Shown here: one piece after another, positions 25,888-34,645 of the stretch
How positions within the stretch are numbered: position 1 is the first letter of the stretch
How the letters are laid out: each line of letters starts with the position of its first letter
The notes under the pieces: generated by a model
What the model was told of the DNA's origin: nothing
The model's input: only the letters and a program-made list of their open reading frames with translations
Databases searched by the model: none
Translations under genes and position numbers: made by a program
Source: Martinezella lusitana
Lineage (GTDB): Bacteria > Pseudomonadota > Alphaproteobacteria > Rhizobiales > Rhizobiaceae
Assembly: GCF_014207095.1 (NCBI RefSeq)
Contig: NZ_JACHBG010000011.1
Coordinates: 62,001 to 126,000 of the forward strand
DNA: 64,000 bases
Direction: 5' to 3'

Positions 25888-26640
25888 TTATCGAGTCAGC
25901 GCGAAACACCGATCGTCAGACTTAGCGCTTTTGAGAGCGCGCGCGATCGCCTGCATAACGTTGTCGTCCCCGTCCAGTGAAACTTCCTCATCCAGCGACA
26001 CCATTCGCACGTCAAGCCGGCCGTAGTCGACCTGATAGAAACCGCCAGATGTCTGGCGCACCGCGTCGGGCCGGAGCCACAGCAGATCCTGGGCCATCGT
26101 GCCTACGAAACGTGGCCCCCCCCAAATGTAGCGGAACACGTAAATGGGAATACCCGCTGGCGAAAAGCCAAGCATGCGGATATCCGCCTTTAGTCTCCGA
26201 TCCGATCCGTTCCAGCCACCTCCTGAGCTAGAGCTGGAAGAGCCCGATGACGAACCTGACGAGCTTGAGGAGCCTGACGACGAACCCGACGAACTGGAAG
26301 AGCCTGACGACGAGCCCGATGAACTGGAGGAGCCCGATGACGAACCTGATGAACCGGAGGAGCTCGACGACGAACCAGAGGAAGAACCACTTGATGATCC
26401 CGAAGAGCCTGATGAGCCAGAAGATGCACCGCCGCCGGGAGACGAATGAGAGCCGGAATCACGCGCGGCATCGGCGATCAATGCCTTGGCATGCCCATGC
26501 TTGGAGGGTGCTAGGTTTCTGGCGGGTCGATTTTCGGCAGCTCGGTCAAAAAACACGCAACTCTGCAACAGCTCCGCAGAGCATACGGCAAAGGCGGAGC
26601 ACATAAGGATACGAACGAACATCTTTCTGTTGATTGCCAT
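25888..26640 (-). CDS. Ser/Gly-repeat surface protein with peptidase S74 chaperone domain
   Basis: A 250-residue protein. The N-terminus is a signal peptide with a lipobox-like LLQSC at residue 28. Residues about 65-140 are almost only Ser and Gly in a ten-residue repeat. Residues 146-215 match the intramolecular chaperone (peptidase S74) domain of phage tailspikes: SDRRLKADIRMLG, VFRYIWGGPRFVGTMAQDLL, RPDAV. The catalytic dyad is present as Ser146 and Lys151, so self-cleavage before Ser146 is expected, which would release the tail. It would form a trimeric surface fibre or stalk. Such domains are typical of fibres, not of caspase operons. Confidence 0.83.
   Translation of the reverse strand: MAINRKMFVRILMCSAFAVCSAELLQSCVFFDRAAENRPARNLAPSKHGHAKALIADAARDSGSHSSPGGGASSGSSGSSGSSSGSSSGSSSSSSGSSGSSSGSSSSSGSSSGSSSSSGSSSGSSSSSGSSSGSSSSSSGGGWNGSDRRLKADIRMLGFSPAGIPIYVFRYIWGGPRFVGTMAQDLLWLRPDAVRQTSGGFYQVDYGRLDVRMVSLDEEVSLDGDDNVMQAIARALKSAKSDDRCFALTR
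26243..26372 (-). repeat. 30-base tandem repeat coding for Ser/Gly decapeptides
   Basis: At least four near-identical 30-base units (plus strand CCTGACGACGAACCCGACGA followed by ACTGGAAGAG, with few changes) inside the S74-domain gene. It encodes Ser/Gly on the minus strand and would encode an acidic Glu/Asp/Pro peptide on the plus strand, which is not taken to be a gene. Confidence 0.85.
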
Positions 26641-26660
26641 GAGTATCTTCAGCTCCCAAT

Positions 26661-29246
26661 TTAGAACAAATCATACCTTGGATTGCGCTTAACCCATGCC
26701 GCATGCGCCAGCTGTGCGAGGCGTTCGTCAAGCGACTTCGCTTTCGGTAAGGAAGTGCGTTCCTGCGCTGTGAACTCCGTCAAGAAAGCTGCTTCGGCCT
26801 TCTTCTTTGCTGCTTCCGGCAGGTTAGCCAGCTCCGTGGCAGCTTGGTTTTTGGGGTCGCCCGTGCCCGGCATGTTTAGCGCGCTCGCCAGGGCTAGATA
26901 GTGCGCGGCATCCGTCGTGTTGGGCTTACCTTGATCTGCTTCTTGAGCCAGGTGCGCCCGATCGAGCGCCCCCCAATAGTCACCCCGCTCGGCACCCATT
27001 TCCAGCCATCTGGCTGCAGCAACCCTATCTTTTTTAACGCCAACACCGTCACGATACATGCGGCCAAGATTTGTTGGAGCATAGGGCTGCCCGCCTTCGG
27101 CGGCCCGGGTGAAAAGATCAAGCGCCTTATCCAGATCAATGGGAGCGCCGTTGCCGAAACGATAGATCAGAGCAAGATTATTCATCGAATAGATGTCATT
27201 GTGCCTTACGCCAACCTCGTAGAATCTTATGGCTCGCTGGGGATCTGCAGCGATATTAATGCCGTTCAGAAAGATATTTCCAAGTTCGTTCATTGCAAAA
27301 GTATGTCCAAGCTCGGACGATTGGAGCATGAGTTTCATTCCACGTTCGGTATCGGTCGTGACACCTCGTCCGTAGTAGAGATCCTTGCCGAAGGCGTAGA
27401 GGGCATAGGGATCGCCCTTCTCGGCTGCAGCCTGAACAATTTCGCTGCTCTTCCGCACATCGCTAGGACCGATGACGCCAAGCGCATAAAGACTGGCCAG
27501 ATTTTCTATTGCCCGGGTATGACCGGCATCCATAGCCTTCTTGATCGTCTCGAACGCGACCTTGGATTGCCGGTTCGCAAGCTGGGCGCGCCCTAGCTGA
27601 TAAAGGAATCGCGGAACCTGCGGATAGATCTTCGTTGCCTCCGTGCAGGCAGGAAGTGCTAGCTTGGGATCTATCTCGTTCGGCAACTTTCCCGTGGTAA
27701 CCCCTTGCAGGTCAAGCGGCGCTGCCGCTGCACTGTCACAGGGATCAAGGACAGGTTTCAATGACAGCGTCGCTGGTGCAATGCCAGGATCGCTCGCCTG
27801 GAGCGTCAACTTGAAGCTTTGTCCTTCAGTCCCGATCTGCGGCTCGTAAGTAAGCTTCGCAAGCTCACTCGCCTCGATGACATAGCCTGCTTCGACGGCA
27901 CGGTCAGCCGCACGAACGATGCCCTTGTCCGGCAGAGAAGTGACCCTCAGAGTCAGGTCCGTCATGGTGGCTGGTGCTTCAGGCAAACGAGTCGGGATCG
28001 GCCCAACGCCGATCGTTGCGGGCATGGAGCGGTTCAGCCCGTCGACATAAGCGGACATCTCTTGGAACAGTTGCTCCTGACGTCGCTTCCTCTCGGCTAG
28101 CTTCGCGTTCACATTTTCAGAAACGGTCAATGCCACCACGCCCTGCGTGGCCTGGCCGTACGGGTCGGCGACGCTGTAGCCCAGAAGCCCAACCGTTCCC
28201 GCTGCGACCTCAGTCGCATCGTACGAAAGACGTGGCAAGTCCGATGCGGCCAGCTTTTCACCTGGCTGCAATTGCCCGTCGTTGAGGAGAAGCTTGCCTG
28301 CTTGAGGCAGTTGATTAATCGTGACCGTGAGTGTGGTTCCGGTCTCGTTGTGTGGGGGGATAATAGGCAGGTCCGATGTGGTTGAACCGGCTTGCACGGT
28401 GATCTGCTGCATGGGGTCAACGGACGGTGGCGCTGGCGCCGGTCGGAAATAAAAGTTGTCGGTCAGTGAGGAATTTTCCCAGGGAACCTGCTTTCCATCA
28501 GTGGCCGCAATCACATCTCGCCGGACATCGGTTAGGATCTGGCGGATTTCCTTTGCAGGCTCGCTGGCGTGCTTCACAAAGGATTCACTGTAGGGGCTGA
28601 GTGCACCGCTCCCGTCGAGCGCCACCTGCCCAGGCTCGGTCGAGAAAGCGATCAGACTGCCCACGGCACCGTCGATGCGCGCAAGACCACGAGTGGTGCC
28701 CACGGGCTGAAGAGTCTGTGCCATCCAGAACTTTTGAGCATTAAAAGGATTATTGCGGCACGCATCGAGGAAAATCAGTTGAACGCGGGAATCCTGTTTC
28801 AAATGATCCAGGATGAGATCAAGCGACATCGTCTGAGTCTCAACATCGTAAGCCGACTCCAACGTTGCATCGACTGGTACGAGAAAGTTCTGTCCGGCAA
28901 CCTGAATTCCATGTCCAGAATAATACACCAGCGCCACGTCGGCTTGCTGAACGGCGCGCAGGAATTCACGTACAGTGCCTTCCAGAGCCAAGCGATCGAC
29001 GTTAATCCCGACCGTAACTGCAAAACCCGATTCTTTCAGGGTCGCCGCCACCTGCCCTACGTCATTGGTGGGATTGGGAAGTGAAGGCAGCGTCTTATAG
29101 GCGGAATTGCCGATGACAAGGGCGACGCGTCTGCTGATGTTTCTATCGCCTGCCTCTTGTGCGCCCGTGGGAGCACTTGCCGACAGCAAAACAATGGCCA
29201 GAATAACTGACCCAAAGAGGCTCTGGAGCGAGAGGAACCTAAACAT
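26661..29246 (-). CDS. Caspase-like (C14) protease with Sel1 repeats
   Basis: An 861-residue exported protein (signal peptide to about residue 30). The caspase domain (39-275) keeps His112 (VYYSGHGIQ) and Cys163 (IFLDACRNNPF), as in the bacterial C14 class. Two beta-rich cadherin-like segments follow (about 280-400 and 430-520; LTVTINQLPQAGKLLLNDG, then LTLRVTSLPDKGIVRAADR), then at least five Sel1/TPR-type repeats (YALYAFGKDLYYGRGV, FAMNELGNIFLNGI, YSMNNLALIYRFGNG, YAPTNLGRMYRDGVGV). Sel1 repeats mediate protein contacts. Start 29246 fits the signal peptide; an ATG at 29309 would add 21 residues. Third caspase in 15 kb. Confidence 0.9.
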   Translation of the reverse strand: MFRFLSLQSLFGSVILAIVLLSASAPTGAQEAGDRNISRRVALVIGNSAYKTLPSLPNPTNDVGQVAATLKESGFAVTVGINVDRLALEGTVREFLRAVQQADVALVYYSGHGIQVAGQNFLVPVDATLESAYDVETQTMSLDLILDHLKQDSRVQLIFLDACRNNPFNAQKFWMAQTLQPVGTTRGLARIDGAVGSLIAFSTEPGQVALDGSGALSPYSESFVKHASEPAKEIRQILTDVRRDVIAATDGKQVPWENSSLTDNFYFRPAPAPPSVDPMQQITVQAGSTTSDLPIIPPHNETGTTLTVTINQLPQAGKLLLNDGQLQPGEKLAASDLPRLSYDATEVAAGTVGLLGYSVADPYGQATQGVVALTVSENVNAKLAERKRRQEQLFQEMSAYVDGLNRSMPATIGVGPIPTRLPEAPATMTDLTLRVTSLPDKGIVRAADRAVEAGYVIEASELAKLTYEPQIGTEGQSFKLTLQASDPGIAPATLSLKPVLDPCDSAAAAPLDLQGVTTGKLPNEIDPKLALPACTEATKIYPQVPRFLYQLGRAQLANRQSKVAFETIKKAMDAGHTRAIENLASLYALGVIGPSDVRKSSEIVQAAAEKGDPYALYAFGKDLYYGRGVTTDTERGMKLMLQSSELGHTFAMNELGNIFLNGINIAADPQRAIRFYEVGVRHNDIYSMNNLALIYRFGNGAPIDLDKALDLFTRAAEGGQPYAPTNLGRMYRDGVGVKKDRVAAARWLEMGAERGDYWGALDRAHLAQEADQGKPNTTDAAHYLALASALNMPGTGDPKNQAATELANLPEAAKKKAEAAFLTEFTAQERTSLPKAKSLDERLAQLAHAAWVKRNPRYDLF

Positions 29247-29520
29247 AGCTGGCCGCAAACACAAACGTTTCAATGAGATGGGGAAATGCCGTCTGCCGTG
29301 GGAAACCATTCAGTATAAGCCATAAAACAATATTATTCGGTAGTGAAAAAAGCAAGCTTCCGAAGTTGCAACTAATTGGAAGCCCCGCGAAATAAAAGTA
29401 GCCCTAGGAGCTTGTCTTCCTACGATCCTAAAATCGCTTTCCTTCTGGTGGAATTTCAACCGTGATGCCATCATTGATCTATCTGACAGCAACTCCAATA
29501 GTGGCGCCACCACCAGAGCC

Positions 29521-29688
29521 GTGATGATCTACCGCTTTTTTATCTTCGCAATCACGCTATTCTGTGACACACAGGCCTTTGCGGCCAGTAAGGAGGCCCT
29601 TCTCATCGGCAGTGCTGAATATTCTGGCAGTGGCACGCCGCTGCGAAACCCGATCAATGATCGTTTCAGAAATGGGGTGCCATCCTGA
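29521..29688 (+). pseudogene. Truncated caspase-like gene, N-terminus only
   Basis: A 55-codon remnant. It has a signal peptide (MIYRFFIFAITLFCDTQAFA) followed by KEALLIGSAEYSGSGTPLRN and PIND, which match the first strand and helix of C14 caspases (compare VALVIGNSAYKTLPSLPNPT NDVG in the neighbouring gene). It stops at 29688, with an insertion-sequence remnant close behind. It points to a fourth caspase gene that was disrupted. Confidence 0.65.
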
Positions 29689-29780
29689 AAGACCTTATGC
29701 GTATGGAAGGCGAGCGCCGTGAGACCCTTTCCGACCGATGATCCGCACATCCTCTCGTGGCTGAAGACACACGCAGAGAG

Positions 29781-29831
29781 CTAGCGCACCGCGTCATGCT
29801 TGAACTCTTCGCTGAAATTTGATCCGCTCAT
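29781..29831 (-). pseudogene. Insertion-sequence transposase remnant (IS3-type orfA N-terminus)
   Basis: ATG at 29831 opens MSGSNFSEEFKHDAVR and then meets TAG at 29781. The FSEEFKxDAVR block is the usual N-terminus of IS3-type orfA proteins. Nothing else of the element is recognised. It probably marks the event that cut the caspase fragment at 29521-29688. Very short, hence tentative. Confidence 0.5.
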
Positions 29832-29938
29832 GATGCTCTTCTTGCCTCAAAAATTAGGAAGGAAGGCGCCTACAAATCTAGGGGCTATTCACGGTTCAGA
29901 TCAATTGAGACGTCTGCATCGAATAGCTGCAACTCACT

Positions 29939-30715
29939 TCAGGCTGATTGATCCTTTGGGTTGGCCGCCCGCAGAGCGTCACTGAGCTCCATCCTGGCGG
30001 TTCCGATCAGTTGCTCCATGGCAAAGCGGGCGGCGTCAGGCCGGCGCATGCGGATGGCGTCCAACACATCCTGATGCCGGGCGATCGCATACTCATGCGA
30101 CTGGCTCGCGCGATTGGTCAATCGAAAGCTGGCAAGCAGGGCAGCCCGGATGGCTGTGGCGAACTGGCGGAATACCCAATTGCCGCTCGCATTGATGATG
30201 GCAGTGTGAAACTCCAGATCAGCCTGGCTCCAGGCTTCATTGTCACGGGCGTTGGCGGCGACCATGTCTTCGAAAGCCTCGGCGATCTGCGCGAGCTGCT
30301 TTGCTGTGGCGTTGGCGGCCGCCTGCGCCGCAGCGGCGGGTTCCAACACCTGTCGCGCATCAAGCAGGGAGTCATAGAAGCTGCGATCGTTGCTAAGCGC
30401 CAGAGTAGCATCGAGAACCAGCGGGTCCAGATAGTTCCAGTTCTCTCGTGGGAGAACCGTGGTGCCTGCGCGGGTTCGTGAGCGCACCATTCCCAGCGCC
30501 GAGAGATATTGCATCGCCTCTCGCAAGCTGGTGCGGCTGACACCATGGACGTCGGAAAGCTCGGCCTCATTTGGAAGAATTGAGCCCTCGGCAAGACTGC
30601 CCGACACGATCTGCCGGATGAGTTTCTTTAGCAGCTCCTCGCGCACGGTGCGCTTCCCCTGTTCGGGGGTAGCTCCACCCTGCTTTGTCCGCAATGACCC
30701 CAAACGCGTACTCAT
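29939..30715 (-). CDS. GntR-family (FadR subgroup) transcriptional regulator
   Basis: A 258-residue protein. N-terminal winged helix (about 22-85) with PNEAELSDVHGVSRTSLREA and the C-terminal all-helical FCD domain (LDARQVLEPAAAAQAA; DLEFHTAIINASGN; RHQDVLDAIRMRRPDAARFA). FCD domains bind a sugar acid or similar ligand through metal-coordinating Asp/His residues. ATG 30715 with GGGAG eight bases upstream is preferred over a GTG at 30724. It is the last gene of the araFGH cluster (110 bases after araH), so it is likely the local arabinose regulator. Confidence 0.9.
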   Translation of the reverse strand: MSTRLGSLRTKQGGATPEQGKRTVREELLKKLIRQIVSGSLAEGSILPNEAELSDVHGVSRTSLREAMQYLSALGMVRSRTRAGTTVLPRENWNYLDPLVLDATLALSNDRSFYDSLLDARQVLEPAAAAQAAANATAKQLAQIAEAFEDMVAANARDNEAWSQADLEFHTAIINASGNWVFRQFATAIRAALLASFRLTNRASQSHEYAIARHQDVLDAIRMRRPDAARFAMEQLIGTARMELSDALRAANPKDQSA

Positions 30716-30825
30716 CACTTGCACTCCCTTCCGCTGGCCCGGTGGCGATCATGAGTGGCGCCACGCCCAGACATCAATGCGCAACTGCAAGCTCGGCAAA
30801 CTTCCCCCAAGAAATCTGGTCACTA

Positions 30826-31779
30826 TCAGCGGCTGCCACGCCCTGCCGCCGAAGAGCGCAGATTGTCAAGCAGAACAGCGATCAGCAGGATGCAGCCACG
30901 CACGAGATATTGATAGAAAGCTTGGATATTGAGCAGGTTCATCACGTTTTCGGCGATGCCCATGATCAGGACGCCGACAATCACGCCGGTCATGGCGGCA
31001 CGACCGCCGGCGAGTGACACGCCGCCCAGTACGCAGGCAGAGATAACGGAGAGTTCGAGCCCGGTTGCCGCATTCGGTTGTCCGGAAGTAATGCGCGAGG
31101 CGAGCAAAATGCCGGCGATGGCGCAGACCAACCCCTGAAGGGCAAAGATCCAGATCCGCATATTGACGACGTTGACGCCGGCAAGACGAGACGCTTCGGG
31201 ATTGCCACCGATTGCAAGCGTGTTCTTGCCGAAAACCGTGCGGTTAAGGGTGAAGCCGAAGATGACGAACAGCAGCACCATGATCCAGATCGGCGTCGGC
31301 ACGGTCAGGAAGCGCGACAGCGCCAATTGATAGAAGGTCGGATCGTTGATGCCGACAGCGCGCCCATCCGAGGCGATCAGCGCGAGGCCGCGCACGATCT
31401 GCATGGTTGCGAGCGTGGTGATCAAGGCATTGATGCGGAACTTGGCGATGACGATGCCGTTGACGACACCGACGACGCTGCCGCAGATCAGGGCCGCCAC
31501 AAGCCCGAGCGGAATCGAGCCGGTGGAATTCGACACCATGACGGCGATCATGCCCGAGAAGGCGACAGTGGAGCCGACCGACAGGTCGAAGTCGCGCGAG
31601 GCAAGGCAGAACATCATGGTGCAGGCGACGATGCCGATCGTCACCACCGACTGTAGCAGGCCGAGCATGTTGCGCTCTGTCAGGAAGCTCGGCACGAGGA
31701 GTGAGACGATCACGAATGCGATCGCGAAGATCACCACCAGCCCCTGTTCGCCGAGGAGGATTTTTTTCAATGAATTCAT
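30826..31779 (-). CDS. araH: L-arabinose ABC transporter permease
   Basis: A 317-residue polytopic permease of the ribose/arabinose type (BPD_transp_2): LASRDFDLSVGSTVAFSGM, INALITTLATMQIVRGLAL, AIGGNPEASRLAGVNV and VLGGVSLAGGRAAMTGVIVG. Partner of the ATPase encoded just upstream (16 bases). AGGA lies nine bases before ATG 31779; an ATG three codons earlier (31788) is an alternative. Confidence 0.92.
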   Translation of the reverse strand: MNSLKKILLGEQGLVVIFAIAFVIVSLLVPSFLTERNMLGLLQSVVTIGIVACTMMFCLASRDFDLSVGSTVAFSGMIAVMVSNSTGSIPLGLVAALICGSVVGVVNGIVIAKFRINALITTLATMQIVRGLALIASDGRAVGINDPTFYQLALSRFLTVPTPIWIMVLLFVIFGFTLNRTVFGKNTLAIGGNPEASRLAGVNVVNMRIWIFALQGLVCAIAGILLASRITSGQPNAATGLELSVISACVLGGVSLAGGRAAMTGVIVGVLIMGIAENVMNLLNIQAFYQYLVRGCILLIAVLLDNLRSSAAGRGSR

Positions 31780-31795
31780 CACTACCATTCCTGAA

Positions 31796-33301
31796 TTAGA
31801 TTGTGCCGGCGGCGCTCTTGTCGGGCAGCGCCGCGGTCAGAATGGCCCGCTCATCGAAATCGGCGCGGGCAACATTGGCAGCGACGCGGCCCTGGCACAT
31901 GACCATGATACGATCGGAGATGCCCATGACCTCGGGAAGCTCGCTGGAAATGACCACAATCGCCATTCCGCCAGCCGCCAGTTCATAGAGAATTTCATAG
32001 ATTTCCGACTTGGCGCCGACATCGATGCCGCGCGTCGGCTCGTCGATAACGAGAACCTTGACGCCCCGCTCCGAAAGCCAGCGGCCGAGAATGACTTTTT
32101 GCTGGTTGCCGCCCGAGAGATTGACGATATCCTGCTTGCGTGTGGGCGTGCGAACCCTGAGCTTGGCGATGAACTGATCTGCGACCGAGGCTTCCTTCTT
32201 CGGATTGAGAATGCCAAAGGGCGAGAAATGCCGCCGCGAGGAGATGGCGATGTTCTCCTCGATCGATCGTCCCTGAAGAATGCCGTCAAACTTGCGATCT
32301 TCCGGGCAAAGAACCATGCCGGCACTAATGGCAGCCTTCGGATTGTTCGGCGAAACGGCGACGCCGTCGATCGAGACACTACCTTCGTGGCGATGGTCGG
32401 CTCCATAGAGAAGGCGAGCCATCTCGCTGCGACCGGCACCGATAAGGCCGAAAAAGCCGAGAATTTCACCCTTGCGGACCGAGAAGGTGACGGGATTGCG
32501 TAGCTTCGAGCCCGAGAGCCCCTTGGCTTCGAGACGTACCTCGCCGAGCGGACGTTCGCGCCAGCCCCAGATATTGCTGATCTCGCGGCCGACCATCTGC
32601 GAAATGATCTGCTCGCGCGTCGTGTCGACGATCTTTGGATGATGCGCGGCAAGCTTGCCGTCGCGTAACACACTGAGACTGTCGCAAAGCCGGAAGATCT
32701 CATCCAGGCGATGCGAGACATAGAGGATGACCGTGCCATTGGCTCTCAGCCGGTCGATCAAGGAAAACAGGATTTCGCTCTCGCGTGACGATAGCGACGA
32801 GGTCGGCTCGTCGAGCGCAATCACCCGCGCATCAACCATGACGGCCTTGGCGATCTCCACCATCTGGCGGGCGCCGATCGACAATGAGGAAATCTTGGCT
32901 GCCGGATCGACGTCGATACCGATTTCCTTGAGCTTGCTGCGAACGGTCTCGATCAATGTCCTGCCGTCGATCACACCGACCTTGCCAGGAAAGCGGCCGA
33001 GCCAGAGGTTCTCGGCAACGGTCAGTTCCGGCACCAGCTGTAACTCCTGGTGGATGACGATGACGCCGGCGTGAAAGGCATCGCGGACGGAGCTGTAGTG
33101 CTGCTCCACGCCATCGATGACGATGCTGCCGGTATCCGCGGCCTGGTCGCCCGAGAGGACCCGGATCAGCGTCGACTTACCGGCGCCGTTTTCGCCCATC
33201 AGCCCATGTACCGCACCTCTTTCGACATTGAAAGAAACGTCCGACAGCGCCTGGACACCGGGATAGCCCTTGGAGATGCCCTTGAATTCAAGGAAAGCCA
33301 T
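31796..33301 (-). CDS. araG: L-arabinose ABC transporter ATP-binding protein
   Basis: A 501-residue tandem ATPase of the sugar-import class. First half: Walker A GENGAGKST, signature LSIGARQMVEIAKA, Walker B VIALDEPTSSL. Second half: the degenerate Walker A GLIGAGRSE, signature LSGGNQQKVILGRW, Walker B VLVIDEPTRGID. Gene order and the neighbouring AraF make arabinose the likely substrate. Start 33301 has GGAG at the right distance. Confidence 0.94.
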   Translation of the reverse strand: MAFLEFKGISKGYPGVQALSDVSFNVERGAVHGLMGENGAGKSTLIRVLSGDQAADTGSIVIDGVEQHYSSVRDAFHAGVIVIHQELQLVPELTVAENLWLGRFPGKVGVIDGRTLIETVRSKLKEIGIDVDPAAKISSLSIGARQMVEIAKAVMVDARVIALDEPTSSLSSRESEILFSLIDRLRANGTVILYVSHRLDEIFRLCDSLSVLRDGKLAAHHPKIVDTTREQIISQMVGREISNIWGWRERPLGEVRLEAKGLSGSKLRNPVTFSVRKGEILGFFGLIGAGRSEMARLLYGADHRHEGSVSIDGVAVSPNNPKAAISAGMVLCPEDRKFDGILQGRSIEENIAISSRRHFSPFGILNPKKEASVADQFIAKLRVRTPTRKQDIVNLSGGNQQKVILGRWLSERGVKVLVIDEPTRGIDVGAKSEIYEILYELAAGGMAIVVISSELPEVMGISDRIMVMCQGRVAANVARADFDERAILTAALPDKSAAGTI

Positions 33302-33367
33302 GCTTGCTCCATCGAGAGAAGGCCGGCGGCAACGAGCCGCCGGACGGACATCATCCTGGCAGGACAA

Positions 33368-34351
33368 TCATTCGATGCCGAGATCTTTGCGAACCTTCTC
33401 ATAGTCGCCGCGCAGCGCGAGGGAACCGGAGGTGAGCGTCAGCTTCGGCGGCTCCTTGCTGTTGGCAATCCAGTCATACATGTTGAGGGCCGTCTCGTAG
33501 CCGTGGCGCTTCGGCGAAATGATGACCGTGCCGAAGAATCCGGTTGCAGCGGGCTTCTTGAACTCGTTGATCGCCGAATCCGCGCCGCCGATGCCGACGC
33601 CGATCATGTTCGCTGCGGGAATGCCGACCGATTCCGAGGCGCGGACAGCGCCGAGCACGGCCTCGTCGTTAAGGCCGAAAGCGACCCAATACTTGACATC
33701 AGCATGCTTGTTAAGAACCGTGGTCGCGGCGTTGAGGGCAGCTTCAGTATCGGTCTTGGCCTGCGGCGCGTCATAGATATTTGCCGCTGAGAAACCTGCC
33801 GCCTTCAGGACCGAGATTGCGCCTTCGACGCGGTCGACAGCGGTCGGCAGCTGATCGTAGGAAACGCGAATCGCGCCGACATTCTTCATGTCCCAGCCGC
33901 GCTTCTTGATTTCATCGACGATCGCCTTGCCGACGGTCTCGCCGATCTTGGTGGCGGAAATACCCATATGCGGCACGTCTTCGAGCGGCTTGCCCTCGGC
34001 ATTGACCAGGCGGTCGTCGACAGTCATCAGCTTCAACTGATTGGCCGTGGCCTTAGCAACGATGCCGGGGCCGAGCTTGACGTCAGGCGTGCAAATGATG
34101 AAGCCCCGCGCGCCCTGTGCGCCGAGGTTGTCGATCGCCGACTGCACCTTCTCGCCATCCTCGGCGCCAATCTTGACGAGCGTGAAGCCCTTCTCTTTGG
34201 CAGCCTGGTCGGCGAATTTCCATTCATCCTGGAACCAGGGCTCCTCCGGCTGCTTCACGATGAATCCGATCTTGACGTCCTCGGCAAGCGCCGAGCCGGC
34301 TGCCAAAACGGCAAACGCCCCCGCAAGGATGGCTGCTTTGAAAAAGCGCAT
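33368..34351 (-). CDS. araF: L-arabinose periplasmic binding protein
   Basis: A 327-residue type I periplasmic sugar-binding protein with signal peptide (ends ALA-EDV, residue 23). It keeps blocks characteristic of E. coli AraF: GFIVKQPEEPWFQDEWKFAD, GFIICTPDVKLG, TVDDRLVNAEGKPLEDVP and VGIGGADSA. It delivers arabinose to AraGH. AGGGAGAG lies before the ATG. First gene of the araFGH operon, divergent from galM with two inverted repeats between. Confidence 0.95.
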   Translation of the reverse strand: MRFFKAAILAGAFAVLAAGSALAEDVKIGFIVKQPEEPWFQDEWKFADQAAKEKGFTLVKIGAEDGEKVQSAIDNLGAQGARGFIICTPDVKLGPGIVAKATANQLKLMTVDDRLVNAEGKPLEDVPHMGISATKIGETVGKAIVDEIKKRGWDMKNVGAIRVSYDQLPTAVDRVEGAISVLKAAGFSAANIYDAPQAKTDTEAALNAATTVLNKHADVKYWVAFGLNDEAVLGAVRASESVGIPAANMIGVGIGGADSAINEFKKPAATGFFGTVIISPKRHGYETALNMYDWIANSKEPPKLTLTSGSLALRGDYEKVRKDLGIE

Positions 34352-34414
34352 GGTCTCTCTCCCTGAAATCTCGCTCTGCCATTGGTCGGCAGCAGAGTTT
34401 GAATAGAAAAAAAC

Positions 34415-34442
34415 ATCATACCAGTCAATATTTGTGTATGAT
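34415..34442. promoter_or_regulatory. Inverted repeat upstream of araF, candidate operator
   Basis: ATCATAC (34415-34421) and GTATGAT (34436-34442) are exact reverse complements, 14 bases apart, 64 bases upstream of araF, next to an AT-rich stretch. Suited to a dimeric GntR regulator such as the one at the end of the operon. Assignment is inferred. Confidence 0.55.
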
Positions 34443-34475
34443 TTTTTATCGCACGGATGCCACACTCATATCGTC

Positions 34476-34492
34476 CCGATTTCGGAAATCGG
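34476..34492. promoter_or_regulatory. Perfect 17-base palindrome between araF and galM
   Basis: CCGATTT-CGG-AAATCGG, symmetrical with a three-base centre, in the 294-base divergent spacer between araF and galM. A second possible regulator site serving both units. Confidence 0.5.
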
Positions 34493-34645
34493 AAACTTCT
34501 CAAGAAAATCAATGCGCGCACCTGTAATGAACCGTGGATCCGGTTAAAATAAATCCTATATATCTGTTGACATTGGATGGCGCGAATATAGGGTGCCGCT
34601 CCATTCGGGAGCCGCCTTGGCCGTCAAGAGGAAAGCAGCCGCTTC

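Noticed and set aside
26144..26449. Acidic Glu/Asp/Pro repeat ORF on the plus strand
   Set aside because: It is the antisense of the Ser/Gly repeat of the S74-domain gene, which has a signal peptide and a recognisable domain; the acidic frame has none.
31346..32503. 385-codon plus-strand ORF
   Set aside because: Antisense to araH and araG; high-GC shadow frame.
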